Of a stretch of 64,000 nt of DNA, positions 1 through 9,621 are shown piece by piece. How positions within the stretch are numbered: the first letter of the stretch is position 1; each line of letters opens with the position of its first letter. Origin of the DNA: Candidatus Gracilibacteria bacterium (GTDB taxonomy: Bacteria > Patescibacteriota > Gracilibacteria > UBA1369 > UBA12473); assembly GCA_041658685.1 (NCBI GenBank), contig JBAZZS010000002.1, positions 248,001-312,000 on the forward strand, given 5' to 3'. Below the pieces are notes generated by a model that made no database searches, had not been told where the DNA came from, and saw only the letters and a program-made list of their open reading frames with translations. The position numbers were made by a program, and so were the translations under genes.

Positions 1-180
1 TTTTTTATCGGAGAATACGACCCAAACACCACTATTTATCGCACGCTTTACAAAGCTCCCGAATCCTTAGGGTTGAATTATGACAATATACGGATGGTCT
101 ATGTTTCGGATGCTTCGAACGCAACGACTGCAAAAATTTATTTTACGGATGGGGTGAAGGCATATGAGGTGGTGAGGTAA
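1..180 (+). CDS. C-terminal end of a surface or secreted protein (partial)
   Basis: An open frame runs from base 1 to a TAA at 178-180 and gives 59 residues, beginning FFIGEYDP and ending AYEVVR. The start lies outside the window. The fragment is rich in Tyr, Thr, Asn and Asp, the composition of an extracellular beta-sandwich or beta-propeller domain, but no named family can be assigned. A strong hairpin terminator follows 28 bp later, so this looks like the genuine end of a gene. The function is unknown. Confidence 0.6.
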   Translation, partial: FFIGEYDPNTTIYRTLYKAPESLGLNYDNIRMVYVSDASNATTAKIYFTDGVKAYEVVR

Positions 181-208
181 TAAGATGCTCAGAGGGGGGG
201 GATAAGGT

Positions 209-231
209 GTTTCGCGTTCGCGAAACTTTTT
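209..231 (+). terminator. Rho-independent terminator
   Basis: A perfect 8-bp stem (GTTTCGCG at 209-216, CGCGAAAC at 219-226) is followed directly by TTTTT. It ends the partial gene at 1-180. A second, weaker hairpin (TGACAG at 242-247, CTGTCA at 261-266) with a T-rich tail follows before comM. Confidence 0.8.
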
Positions 232-319
232 ATTTATATGGTGACAGATTGCGTTGAAACCTGTCATTGTTCATCTTTTTTTAATAAAACGTTCATGGGC
301 CGCATGGTAGCGTTGGGCC

Positions 320-1849
320 ATGCCTTCTCGAATTTATTCCTGCGCCCTGTCGGGCATCGAAGCGTATGAAGTGGAAATTGAAGTCGACATTCTTCAAGGA
401 TTGTCGCTGTTCACCGTCGTGGGCTTGGGAGATACGGCCGTACAAGAAGCCAAAGAACGCGTGCGATCCGCGCTTATGAACAGCGGAGCCGAGTTCCCGC
501 GACAACGAAAAGTGGTGAATTTGGCACCTGCGGACACAAAAAAGTGTGGGCCCGCCTTTGATCTCCCGATTGCCGTGGGTTTATTGGTTGAATCCGAGCA
601 AATCCCGCGAGAATCCTCGTGCGACGCATTATTCATGGGCGAATTAGCGCTTGATGGCACGGTGCGACATACAAATGGAATTTTGGCAGCGGCGCTGTTT
701 GCCAAAGAACGCGGTTTTAAGGCTTTATTTGTCCCGGAAATCGATGCCAAAGAAGCCCATTTGGTTTCCGATCTTATGATTTTCCCGGTTCAAAATTTGG
801 CGCAGCTCATCTCACATTTAAGAAAAGAAGCCCTCATTGAGCCGCTCCTAATGTCTCAGGAATTACTCACAAAAAAGAACGGAGATTTACCGCTCGGTCT
901 TTCGTTATTTTCTCATATTCGCGGGAGTGATTTAGCCTTACGCAGTTTGGCGATCAGTGCGAGCGGAGGGCATCATTTACTAATGTCCGGGCCTCCGGGT
1001 GCCGGGAAAACGTTGCTCGCGCGTCATTTGCCGCTTCTTCTTCCGCCGCTTTCCGAAGAAGAATGTATTGAGCTCACTAAAATTTATTCAGCTGCGGGAT
1101 TGCTGTCCCCCAAACGCCCCATTATTACGGATCGCCCGTTTCGGTCCGTGCATCATACCGCGTCCGTGGTGTCACTGGTGGGCGGGGGCTCTATCATTCG
1201 TCCCGGGGAAATTTCTTTGGCACATCGAGGCGTGCTTTTCCTCGATGAGATCCCGGAATTCCAGCGCTCGGTTCTTGAAACTTTGCGCCAACCGCTTGAA
1301 GAAAAACAAGTGACCATTTCCCGTTCCTCCGGCACCGCGACTTTCCCTTCCAATTTTATTTTTATCGCAGCTATGAATCCGTGTCCGTGTGGTTTTTGGG
1401 GAGACGACCAACGCAAATGTCGATGTTCAACGAGTGATCGCAAACATTATTCGCAACGCTTGTCCGGCCCATTGCTCGATCGAATCGATTTGTTTGTAGA
1501 AATGCGGCGACTCACGTTTGAAGAGATGCAATCCAAGCAACCACTGGATGGTCGAACACTTTATCTCCAAATTCTTCAAGCGCGAAAAATCCAACGTAAA
1601 CGTTTTCAAGATCCGCTCATGCTGAACAGCCTTATGACTCCGGCGCAACTTCGAAAGTTTTGTGAAGTCGACGACTCGTGTTTGGAACTTTTAAAAGACG
1701 CGGTGGATCATCATTTTCTTTCTGCGCGCGGGTATTCGCGCGTGTTGAAAGTGGCCCGCACCTTGGCGGACATGGAGAAAAGTGAACTCATCCAGCAACC
1801 GCATCTTTTGGAGGCGCTGGGGTATCGAAAAAGAGAGGAAAATCCGTAG
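320..1849 (+). CDS. comM: YifB/ComM family Mg-chelatase-like AAA+ ATPase
   Basis: 509 aa, the usual length of the family. Residues 1-170 form the N-terminal ChlI-type domain (ALSGIEAYEVEIEVD and VNLAPAD are family signatures). The AAA+ core has Walker A GPPGAGKT at 224-231 and Walker B VLFLDE at 305-310. A Cys cluster typical of ComM (CPCG at 354-357, then CRC) follows, then the Mg_chelatase_C domain. In naturally transformable bacteria ComM is a hexameric helicase that promotes branch migration during uptake-DNA recombination; homologues also occur in non-transformable species. The ATG at 320 gives the family's normal N terminus. No Shine-Dalgarno is visible. The role in DNA uptake here is inferred from the family. 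Confidence 0.93.
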   Translation: MPSRIYSCALSGIEAYEVEIEVDILQGLSLFTVVGLGDTAVQEAKERVRSALMNSGAEFPRQRKVVNLAPADTKKCGPAFDLPIAVGLLVESEQIPRESSCDALFMGELALDGTVRHTNGILAAALFAKERGFKALFVPEIDAKEAHLVSDLMIFPVQNLAQLISHLRKEALIEPLLMSQELLTKKNGDLPLGLSLFSHIRGSDLALRSLAISASGGHHLLMSGPPGAGKTLLARHLPLLLPPLSEEECIELTKIYSAAGLLSPKRPIITDRPFRSVHHTASVVSLVGGGSIIRPGEISLAHRGVLFLDEIPEFQRSVLETLRQPLEEKQVTISRSSGTATFPSNFIFIAAMNPCPCGFWGDDQRKCRCSTSDRKHYSQRLSGPLLDRIDLFVEMRRLTFEEMQSKQPLDGRTLYLQILQARKIQRKRFQDPLMLNSLMTPAQLRKFCEVDDSCLELLKDAVDHHFLSARGYSRVLKVARTLADMEKSELIQQPHLLEALGYRKREENP

Positions 1850-1868
1850 CATTTCTCCGCGATTTGTT

Positions 1869-1874
1869 TATAAT
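1869..1874 (+). promoter_or_regulatory. -10 box of a probable leaderless carB promoter
   Basis: A consensus TATAAT preceded by TGTT (extended -10-like) lies only 10 nt before the carB ATG at 1885. Transcription would start within a few bases of the ATG. No good -35 is seen. Confidence 0.55.
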
Positions 1875-1884
1875 CGCTTAAGAT

Positions 1885-4800
1885 ATGAAAAAACTTCCCA
1901 AAAAAGTACTTATTCTTGGCTCCGGTGCGCTTAAAATCGGGGAAGCCGGGGAGTTCGATTATTCCGGGTCGCAAGCCATTAAAGCGATGAAGGAAGAGGG
2001 GATTCGGACCGTGCTCATCAACCCCAATATTGCCACAAATCAAACCTCAAAAGGCCTTGCGGATACGGTTTATTTTTTGCCCGTGGATCCGACGTTTGTG
2101 GAAAAAGTGATTCAAAAAGAGCGGCCCGATGGGTTGCTTCTCGGTTTTGGAGGGCAAACCGCACTCAATTGTGGACTGGAACTTGAGCGACTCGGACTTT
2201 TAAAAAAATATAAAATTCAGGTTTTAGGCACGCCGGTTTCGGCGATTGAAAAAACCGAAGACCGTGAATTATTCAAACAAGAATTAAAAAAAATCGACGT
2301 AAAAGTGGCACCGAGTTTTTCGTGCATGTCGATCGAACAATCGTTGAAAGCAGCCCAAAAAATCGGTTATCCCGTGATCATTCGCGCCGCGTTTGCGCTC
2401 GGAGGAAAAGGGTCCGGGTTTGCGCTTAATGAAGAAGACCTCAAGCCCTTGCTCGAGTCTGCGTTTGCGTTCAGTCCGCAAGTTTTGGTGGAAAAAAATC
2501 TGCGCGGGTGGAAAGAAATCGAATACGAAGTGGTTCGCGACGCCTACGACAATTGCATCACGGTTTGCAACATGGAAAACATCGACCCCATGGGTATTCA
2601 CACCGGCGAAAGCATTGTGGTGGCGCCGTCTCAAACGCTTTCCAATCACGATTATCATATGCTTCGCGAAATCGCGATTAAGACCATTCGTCATCTCGGG
2701 ATTGTGGGGGAATGCAACATTCAATACGCGCTTGATCCGCATTCGGATGACTATTCCGTGATTGAAGTGAATGCACGTTTATCGCGTTCTTCCGCGCTTG
2801 CTTCCAAAGCCACTGGTTATCCGCTGGCACATGTGGCCGCAAAATTGGCATTGGGTTATTCGCTCATTGAGCTAAAAAATTCCGTGACCGGGACGACTAC
2901 CGCGTGTTTTGAACCTGCTCTCGACTATCTCGCACTTAAAATTCCGCGCTGGGATTTGGATAAATTCCGTAAAGTGTCGAAAGAAATTACAACAGAAATG
3001 AAGTCGGTTGGAGAAATTATGGCCTTAGGACGGAGCTTTGAGGAAGTCATACAAAAGGGCTTACGCATGCTGCAAATTGGGCTTCATGGATTTGTAGCGA
3101 ATGAAGGACTCGACTTTAAAGACAAAGACATTGAGGGCGCGATTCGTGTACCCACACCGCGTCGCATGTTGGCCATTGCCGAAGCATTACGACAAGGCTG
3201 GTCCACTCAAAAAATCAGCACGTTGTCCGGCATTGATTTTTGGTTTTTAGAAAAACTAGCCACGATCGTGAAGGTTTCCAAAGAGGTTGAAAAAACGCCA
3301 AAACTCTCACGAGAACTTTTATTAACTGCGAAAAAATCAGGTTTTTCCGACCACCAACTCGGAACGCTTTGCCAAAAAACCGAGATGGAGATGCGCGCTT
3401 TACGAACCGGATTTAATATTCGCCCTTGCGTCCGCCAAATCGACACACTTGCCGCGGAATATCCAGCCAAAACCAACTATCTTTACTGCACGTATCACGG
3501 CGAAAAAGACGACATCGATTTTCATTCCAAAAAGAAAAAAGCTTTGGTGTTGGGCTCCGGGGCATACTGCATCGGGTCATCGGTCGAATTCGATTGGTGT
3601 TGTGTGAATGCGATTCGCACTTGTGCCAAGGAGGGCTACGAAACGCTCATGCTCAACTACAATCCGGAAACCGTTTCCACGGATTACGACATTTGCGACA
3701 AACTTTATTTTGATGAACTTTCACTCGAACGCGTGTTGGATATTGTTGAAAAAGAAAAACCCAAGGGCGTGATGATTTCCATGGGCGGCCAAATCCCGAG
3801 CAATCTTGCGATGAAATTGTATCGGGTCAAAGTGCCGGTTTTTGGGACTTCGCCGATCGATATTGACCGTGCCGAAAGTCGCGATAAATTTTCAAAAATG
3901 CTCGACACGTTGGCGATCGACCAACCCAAGTGGCGCGCTTTTGCCGATGTGCAAGCCGCGTATGAGTTTGCGGATGACGTGGGTTATCCGGTACTGGTGC
4001 GTCCTTCGTACGTGCTTTCCGGGGCTGCCATGCGCGTGGCGCCCAACCGCGAAACACTCGAGCACTATCTTGTACAAGCCGCACGTATTTCCACCGAAGC
4101 GCCGGTGGTGATCAGTAAATTTGAGCTTGGCGCCAAGGAAATTGAAATCGATGCCGTGGCACATAAAGGTGAGCTCGTGATTTGGGCCATTGCGGAACAT
4201 ATTGAAAATGCGGGAGTTCATTCCGGAGATGCGACTATTGTTTTGCCTCCTCAAAAACTATACCTCGAGACCATCAAACGCATCCGACAAATCACTAAAG
4301 ACATTGCAAAAAACCTCAACATCACCGGACCGTTTAATATCCAATTTTTAGCGAAAAATAATGCGATTAAAGTGATTGAATGCAATCTTCGCGCGAGTCG
4401 CAGTTTTCCTTTTTCTTCTAAAGTTACGGGACACAATTTTATTGAAATCGCGACGCGCGCCATGTTTGGAAAAGTAAAAACCCTCAAAGAACGTCTCAAA
4501 ACTTATCACACGCTCGACATGGATCATGTGGGGGTAAAAGTGCCTCAATTTTCATTCTCTCGTTTAAAAGGCGCAGACCCGGTTTTGAGTGTTGAAATGG
4601 CGTCCACCGGAGAGGTGGCCTGTTTTGGAAAAGATCTCCATGAAGCATTTTTAAAAGCCATGATTTCCGTGGGATTTCGTCTTCCGCAAAAAAATATTTT
4701 GGTGAGTATTGGCCGCATTGAAGACAAAGCGGATTTATTGGCGTCACTCCAATCGTTGCATGATCAAGGATTTAAAATTTTTGCCACACACGGCACAAGC

Positions 4801-5091
4801 CAACTCCTGAATGACAACCAAATCCCCAACACCAAAGTGTATAAAATTGGAGAAAAAGAATCCCCCGGAATTTTAGAAATTCTTTCCAAACGAAAGGTCG
4901 ATTTTGTGATCAATATCCCCAAAAAATACAGCCACGAAGAAACCTCAGCCGGGTATCATATGCGCCGATGCAGTATTGACCTCAATATTCCGCTTGTGAC
5001 CAATGTCCAAATCGCCAAACTCGTGGTGGAATGCCTGGAACGCAAGACCCTCGATGATCTTGCGATTGAGCCGTGGGGGAGTTATGTATAA
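1885..5091 (+). CDS. carB: Carbamoyl-phosphate synthase large subunit
   Basis: 1068 aa and full length, with two tandem ATP-grasp synthetase halves (the second begins near residue 550 at KALVLGSGAYCIGSSVEFD) and a C-terminal MGS-like regulatory domain (IFATHGTSQLL). It makes carbamoyl phosphate from bicarbonate, ATP and ammonia for pyrimidine and arginine synthesis. The first half resembles the eukaryotic CAD and Bacteroidetes type (LILGSGALKIGEAGEFDYSG, VLGTPVSAIEKTEDREL) more than the E. coli type (IGQACEFDYSG, IGATADAIDKAEDRRRF). The small glutaminase subunit carA is not in the window, so the protein either uses free ammonia or pairs with a distant carA. The start is supported by the nearby -10 box and by homology from residue 5. 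Confidence 0.96.
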   Translation: MKKLPKKVLILGSGALKIGEAGEFDYSGSQAIKAMKEEGIRTVLINPNIATNQTSKGLADTVYFLPVDPTFVEKVIQKERPDGLLLGFGGQTALNCGLELERLGLLKKYKIQVLGTPVSAIEKTEDRELFKQELKKIDVKVAPSFSCMSIEQSLKAAQKIGYPVIIRAAFALGGKGSGFALNEEDLKPLLESAFAFSPQVLVEKNLRGWKEIEYEVVRDAYDNCITVCNMENIDPMGIHTGESIVVAPSQTLSNHDYHMLREIAIKTIRHLGIVGECNIQYALDPHSDDYSVIEVNARLSRSSALASKATGYPLAHVAAKLALGYSLIELKNSVTGTTTACFEPALDYLALKIPRWDLDKFRKVSKEITTEMKSVGEIMALGRSFEEVIQKGLRMLQIGLHGFVANEGLDFKDKDIEGAIRVPTPRRMLAIAEALRQGWSTQKISTLSGIDFWFLEKLATIVKVSKEVEKTPKLSRELLLTAKKSGFSDHQLGTLCQKTEMEMRALRTGFNIRPCVRQIDTLAAEYPAKTNYLYCTYHGEKDDIDFHSKKKKALVLGSGAYCIGSSVEFDWCCVNAIRTCAKEGYETLMLNYNPETVSTDYDICDKLYFDELSLERVLDIVEKEKPKGVMISMGGQIPSNLAMKLYRVKVPVFGTSPIDIDRAESRDKFSKMLDTLAIDQPKWRAFADVQAAYEFADDVGYPVLVRPSYVLSGAAMRVAPNRETLEHYLVQAARISTEAPVVISKFELGAKEIEIDAVAHKGELVIWAIAEHIENAGVHSGDATIVLPPQKLYLETIKRIRQITKDIAKNLNITGPFNIQFLAKNNAIKVIECNLRASRSFPFSSKVTGHNFIEIATRAMFGKVKTLKERLKTYHTLDMDHVGVKVPQFSFSRLKGADPVLSVEMASTGEVACFGKDLHEAFLKAMISVGFRLPQKNILVSIGRIEDKADLLASLQSLHDQGFKIFATHGTSQLLNDNQIPNTKVYKIGEKESPGILEILSKRKVDFVINIPKKYSHEETSAGYHMRRCSIDLNIPLVTNVQIAKLVVECLERKTLDDLAIEPWGSYV

Positions 5092-5163
5092 CCCATTTAC
5101 CGACCTCCCCTTTTCCTCTACAATCCCGGTGGATTTGATTCTATTTTTTGTTTTTAAAATTTT

Positions 5164-6057
5164 ATGAAAAAACCTGTAAAAAAGACCTCCAATACTCCTT
5201 TACTCAAGCGCGGATTGGCTCAAATGCTCAAAGGTGGAGTGATTATGGATGTGGTGAATGCCGAACAAGCTAAAATCGCAGAAGATGCAGGTGCGGTGGC
5301 AGTGATGGCACTTGAACGCGTGCCTTCGGACATCCGAAAAGATGGTGGTGTGGCACGCATGTCAGACCCTAAAATGATCAAGGGAATTCTTGCTGCAGTC
5401 TCTATTCCCGTGATGGCCAAGGTGCGCATCGGGCATTTTGTGGAAGCTCAAATTCTCGAGGCATTGGGCGTGGATTACGTGGATGAAAGCGAAGTTCTCA
5501 CTCCGGCGGATGAGGAATTCCATGTTGAAAAAAATCAATTTAAAATCCCGTTTGTGTGTGGCGCGACCAACCTCGGAGAAGCGCTTCGTCGCATCAATGA
5601 AGGAGCTGCTATGATTCGAACTAAAGGAGAGGCCGGAACCGGGAATGTGGTGGAAGCGGTTCGCCATTGGAGAACCATTGATCGTCAAATCAAAGCGCTC
5701 AAAGGCGCGAATGAAGCCGCATTAAAAAAGGCGGCTAAAGAAATGCGCGTTCCCGTGGAACTCGTGAAAGAAGTGGCTAAATTAGGAAAACTCCCGGTGG
5801 TCAATTTTGCGGCCGGAGGCATTGCCACTCCTGCAGATGCGGCCCTTATGATGCAATTGGGGTGCGATGGTGTTTTTGTGGGTTCCGGAATTTTTAAATC
5901 CTCAGATCCTGCCAAACGCGCCAAAGCCATCGTGGAAGCCACCACTCATTTTAATGACCCAAAAGTGGTTGCTAAAGTTTCTGAAAATTTAGGAAATGCG
6001 ATGGAGAGCCAAGAAATTTCGAAATTAGAAAGTCGATACGCGGAAAGAGGTTGGTAA
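5164..6057 (+). CDS. pdxS: Pyridoxal 5'-phosphate synthase, PdxS subunit
   Basis: 297 aa. Forms PLP from ribose 5-phosphate, glyceraldehyde 3-phosphate and ammonia in the DXP-independent pathway. The key residues of the Bacillus enzyme (D24, K81, K149) correspond to D29 (IMDVVN), K86 (VMAKVRIGH) and K154 (IRTKGEAGTG). The phosphate-binding FAAGGIATPADAA is present. The protein is complete. Its glutaminase partner pdxT lies about 2.4 kb downstream, separated by a lipoprotein gene and by typA on the other strand, so the two are not in one operon although they form one complex. A TACAAT -10-like box is at 5117-5122. Confidence 0.97.
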   Translation: MKKPVKKTSNTPLLKRGLAQMLKGGVIMDVVNAEQAKIAEDAGAVAVMALERVPSDIRKDGGVARMSDPKMIKGILAAVSIPVMAKVRIGHFVEAQILEALGVDYVDESEVLTPADEEFHVEKNQFKIPFVCGATNLGEALRRINEGAAMIRTKGEAGTGNVVEAVRHWRTIDRQIKALKGANEAALKKAAKEMRVPVELVKEVAKLGKLPVVNFAAGGIATPADAALMMQLGCDGVFVGSGIFKSSDPAKRAKAIVEATTHFNDPKVVAKVSENLGNAMESQEISKLESRYAERGW

Positions 6058-6087
6058 AAAAATATTAATAATTTTAACCCCTTCCCT

Positions 6088-6498
6088 ATGAATTCTTTTC
6101 GTTTTCGTCCTGCATTTTTGAGTGGAATATTTTTTATTCTTTTATCCACTTTTATTTTAAGTGGATGCGCAAAAAATACGGATACGACGGCGGACAATAC
6201 CGGGATAGCGAATCCCGCTTCAACCTACTGCGAAGACCAAGGGGGGACGCTGTCCATCCAAGAAAAATCGAATGGACAATATGGGGTTTGTTTTTTTGAA
6301 GAAAACCGTCAATGTGAAGAATGGGCTTTATTTCAAGGGGAATGCCCTGTGGGTGGAGTGAAAGTCACGGGCTGGATCACAGATCAACAAATTTACTGTG
6401 CTATCACGGGAGGCACCGTTGACATGAAAATCAATACCTGCAAAAAAGGAGAGACCGTGTGCGATTTAACGGATTATTATAATAACGCTTGTCTTTAA
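6088..6498 (+). CDS. DUF333-type small lipoprotein
   Basis: 136 aa. The N terminus is a lipoprotein signal peptide: basic start, hydrophobic stretch 9-25, lipobox ILSGC with Cys27. The mature part matches the DUF333 pattern (NPASTYCEDQGGTL, QYGVCFFEENRQCEEWALFQGEC). The remainder has paired Cys residues, probably disulfides. DUF333 proteins are often annotated as putative hemolysins without evidence, so the function is unknown. The gene follows pdxS by 30 bp and converges with typA 2 bp away. Confidence 0.8.
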   Translation: MNSFRFRPAFLSGIFFILLSTFILSGCAKNTDTTADNTGIANPASTYCEDQGGTLSIQEKSNGQYGVCFFEENRQCEEWALFQGECPVGGVKVTGWITDQQIYCAITGGTVDMKINTCKKGETVCDLTDYYNNACL

Positions 6499-6500
6499 AG

Positions 6501-8303
6501 TTATTCTTTTTTCTCCGATTTTTTCCTTTGGTCCATTTTTAAAATCTTTTTGCGTAAGCGCACTCGAGTGGGTGTGATTTCCGCGTATTCATCCGGCCCA
6601 ATATATTCAATGGCTTTTTCCAAAGTCATGGGCACGATGGGAACGAGATACAGCGCCTCATCGGTCCCGGAAGCGCGAACATTGGTGAGGTGCTTGTTTT
6701 TAATCGGATTCACGGTGAGATCCGTACCGTGGTTGTATTCGCCAATGATCATGCCCTCGTACACCTCGGTGGCGGCCACAATGAACAAAGGCCCGCGTTC
6801 TTGCAATTTCCACAATGAATACGCCATGGCGGTCCCGGTTTCTCCCGAGATCATCGATCCCACAGTGCGTTTCACGATTTTCCCCATATAAGGTTTGAAC
6901 CGATCGAAGGAATGATACAACGTCCCTTCTCCTCGAGTTTGAACCAAAAATTGCGATCGAAAACCCAATAATCCGCGTGTTGGAATTTCGAATTCCATTT
7001 GCGTATTTCCATTTTCGGATTGCATATTCAACATGATCCCTTTTCGTTTGGATAATTTTTCAATCACCATCCCGGCCATTTCGTCCGGGACATTCACGAT
7101 GGCCAATTCAAGAGGTTCCATTTGGACGCCATTTTCCTCATGCATAATCACTTCGGGTTGAGAAATTTGCAATTCAAAACCTTCCCTGCGCATGGTTTCA
7201 ATCAAGACCGCGATGTGCATTTCTCCTCTGCCGTACACACGGATGGCATCGCTATCGCTTCGGAATTCAATGCGCAATCCCACGTTGGTTTGCAATTCTT
7301 TTTCCAATCGTTCGCGAATATGGCGACCCGTGACATAGGTGCCTTCCGTTCCGGCAAACGGTGAATCATTCACCCGAAATTCAACCGCCAAAGTCGGGGG
7401 ATCCACTCGAATGGCGGGCAAGGGCTCTACACTGGGATCGTTGGTGATGGTTTCGCCCACATACACGTCCGGAATTCCGGCCAAAGCCACAATATCTCCG
7501 GCACTCACTTCCGGCACTTCTTTTCGTTCCATGCCTTCGAACGTGAATAATTTTGAGATTCTGCCTGTACGTTTTTCCCCCTTTGGAGTCATTACGGTGA
7601 CAGGATCATTCAAACGCAAAACGCCTTCGTACACACGTCCCACCGCCAAGCGTCCCAAGAAATTATCATAAGCCAATGTGGCGGGTTGCATTCGGAAAGG
7701 CGCGTCTGTTTTTTGCTCCGCGGGTTTTACGTGCTCCAAAATAAAATCTAGAAGCGGATGAATATTCACTTTTTCATCCGTTAATTTACGGATGGCGACT
7801 CCTTGTTTTGCGTTCGTGTAAATGGAAGGAAAATCGAGTTGTTCATTGGATGCCCCCAGCTTGCCAAATAAATCAAAAGTCAAATCAATCACTTTGTCGG
7901 GACGGGCGGTGGGTTTGTCGATTTTGTTGATGATGACTAAAACTTTATGGCCCAATTCCAGAGATTTTCGTAGTACAAATTTGGTTTGCGGCATGGGGCC
8001 CTCATAGGCATCCACCACCAATAAAACCGCATCCACGGTTCTTAAAATACGTTCCACTTCCGACCCGAAATCCGCGTGCCCCGGGGTATCCACAATATTG
8101 ATTTTTACGCCTTTATAGATGATAGAAGCGTTTTTGGCATAAATCGTAATCCCTCGTTCTCGCTCCTGATCATTGCTGTCCATGGCACATACTTCAATGC
8201 CTTTTCGAGCGTCAAAATGTTCGCTGGCCTTGAGAAGAGCGTCCACCAAAGTGGTTTTTCCATGATCGACGTGTGCGACAATGGCGATGTTGTAAATTTC
8301 CAT
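6501..8303 (-). CDS. typA: Ribosome-associated GTPase TypA/BipA
   Basis: 600 aa from the ATG at 8303. The frame is open further upstream (to 8384), but homology begins at MEIYNIAIVAHVDHGKTT, so the inner start is chosen. Motifs: P-loop AHVDHGKT at 10-17, switch II DTPGHADFG, NKID for guanine binding, then EF-Tu domain 2, EF-G-like domains, and the BipA C-terminal domain (HGTDLTVNPIKNKHLTNVRASG). It acts on the 50S subunit in assembly and stress translation. The C-terminal tail is Lys-rich. The minus-strand leader carries a TATAAG box near the start. Confidence 0.95.
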   Translation of the reverse strand: MEIYNIAIVAHVDHGKTTLVDALLKASEHFDARKGIEVCAMDSNDQERERGITIYAKNASIIYKGVKINIVDTPGHADFGSEVERILRTVDAVLLVVDAYEGPMPQTKFVLRKSLELGHKVLVIINKIDKPTARPDKVIDLTFDLFGKLGASNEQLDFPSIYTNAKQGVAIRKLTDEKVNIHPLLDFILEHVKPAEQKTDAPFRMQPATLAYDNFLGRLAVGRVYEGVLRLNDPVTVMTPKGEKRTGRISKLFTFEGMERKEVPEVSAGDIVALAGIPDVYVGETITNDPSVEPLPAIRVDPPTLAVEFRVNDSPFAGTEGTYVTGRHIRERLEKELQTNVGLRIEFRSDSDAIRVYGRGEMHIAVLIETMRREGFELQISQPEVIMHEENGVQMEPLELAIVNVPDEMAGMVIEKLSKRKGIMLNMQSENGNTQMEFEIPTRGLLGFRSQFLVQTRGEGTLYHSFDRFKPYMGKIVKRTVGSMISGETGTAMAYSLWKLQERGPLFIVAATEVYEGMIIGEYNHGTDLTVNPIKNKHLTNVRASGTDEALYLVPIVPMTLEKAIEYIGPDEYAEITPTRVRLRKKILKMDQRKKSEKKE

Positions 8304-8459
8304 AAAAATAAACTTATAAGATTCTCTGAAAGATATCCTTACTCTAAACGGAGATCTTTTACAACAAAAAGAAACTGTTTTCAACTAGGGGGCGCGAAGC
8401 TTTTTTTGAATCTTGTTGGTTTTCATGATAAAAAGGGGCCGCACTCTTTATTTTTCTTT

Positions 8460-9059
8460 ATGAAATCTCATCCGCCCATTGTCGGGATTCTTGATCTGCA
8501 AGGCGATGTTATTGAACACCGCCGAGCTTTGGTTCAATGCGGAGCCACCGTTGTTTCCGTGAAAACCGCAAATGATTTGGCAAAAGTCCAAGCTCTGGTT
8601 CTTCCCGGAGGGGAGAGTACCGCCATCGGAAAATTACTCCATTGGAATGGATTGGCCGAACCCCTCAAACAACGTGTGCGAGCCGGCATGCCGGTGTACG
8701 CCACCTGCGCAGGATCTATTTTGCTTGCAAAAACAATCACCGGACGAGAAACCGCGGCCAATTTGAAGCTTATGGATATTACGGTGGAGCGTAATTTCTA
8801 CGGGAGACAAATGGATAGCTTTGAAACCTTGATTGATGTTCGGTTGGGGAAAATTTCAAAAAAAATTCCTGCGATTTTTATTCGCGCTCCGCGTATCAAA
8901 AGTATTGGTAAGACGTGTAAAATCTTGGCATACTGCGATCGTGATATCGTTTTGGTTCAAGAGAAAAAAATGCTGGTTTCGACTTTTCATCCCGAACTCA
9001 CCGATGATCGCACTATCCACCGTTATTTTTTAAGCCTTATCCCGTTACAAGCCCTTTAA
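8460..9059 (+). CDS. pdxT: Pyridoxal 5'-phosphate synthase glutaminase subunit PdxT
   Basis: 199 aa from the ATG at 8460; the open frame extends upstream to 8076 but homology starts at PPIVGILDLQGDV. Class I glutaminase with catalytic Cys83 (YATCAGSILLA) and the His177/Glu179 pair (STFHPEL). The LVLPGGES oxyanion motif is at 46-53. It supplies ammonia to PdxS. The stop codon abuts the folE start (TAAATG), so pdxT, folE and recR form a tight run. Confidence 0.95.
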   Translation: MKSHPPIVGILDLQGDVIEHRRALVQCGATVVSVKTANDLAKVQALVLPGGESTAIGKLLHWNGLAEPLKQRVRAGMPVYATCAGSILLAKTITGRETAANLKLMDITVERNFYGRQMDSFETLIDVRLGKISKKIPAIFIRAPRIKSIGKTCKILAYCDRDIVLVQEKKMLVSTFHPELTDDRTIHRYFLSLIPLQAL

Positions 9060-9617
9060 ATGGATACCAAACAACTCGAAAAACACATTCTGGCGATCTT
9101 AAAACTCATCGGAGAAAACCCCAAACGTGAGGGCCTTCTCGACACCCCAAAACGGGTGGCAAAAGCGTATGAAAAACTTTTTTCCGGATATGAAAAAAAA
9201 CCAAAAGATATGGTAACGGTTTTTGAAAATGAAGGTTATGACGAGATGGTGATCGTGAAAGATATTGAATTTTATTCCACGTGTGAACATCATGTTTTGC
9301 CCTTCTTTGGAAAAGTGCATATCGGGTATATTCCGGATAAAAAAATCATCGGACTTTCCAAAATGCCGCGTTTGGTGGAAATGTTTTCGCGCCGACTTCA
9401 AAATCAAGAACGGCTTACCTCTCAAATTGCGGAAGGGCTTATGGACATCCTTCACCCCAAAGGAGTTGGCGTAGTGGTTGAAGCCAAGCATTTTTGTATG
9501 ATGGCGCGCGGTGTTGAAAAACAAAATTCCATGATTTTAACGTCTGCGGTGCGAGGACTTTTTAAGAAAAATCTCAACACACGAACGGAGTTTTTAAGAC
9601 TTATTGGCAAAGTGTAA
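9060..9617 (+). CDS. folE: GTP cyclohydrolase I
   Basis: 185 aa, type I enzyme. Zinc ligands Cys75 and His78 (STCEHHVLPFFGKVHIGY) and Cys145 (KHFCMMARGVEKQNS) are intact. It converts GTP to 7,8-dihydroneopterin triphosphate, the first step of both folate and queuosine (preQ0) synthesis. No other folate gene is present, whereas queG for the last steps of queuosine is at 43997, so a queuosine role is plausible. The gene is immediately downstream of pdxT. Confidence 0.95.
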   Translation: MDTKQLEKHILAILKLIGENPKREGLLDTPKRVAKAYEKLFSGYEKKPKDMVTVFENEGYDEMVIVKDIEFYSTCEHHVLPFFGKVHIGYIPDKKIIGLSKMPRLVEMFSRRLQNQERLTSQIAEGLMDILHPKGVGVVVEAKHFCMMARGVEKQNSMILTSAVRGLFKKNLNTRTEFLRLIGKV

Positions 9618-9621
9618 AATT

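Noticed and set aside
8304..8384. N-terminal extension of TypA
   Set aside because: The 27 extra residues have no homology; the GTPase begins at the inner ATG as in the family.
8076..8459. N-terminal extension of PdxT
   Set aside because: Overlaps typA in antisense and lacks homology; PdxT begins at 8460.
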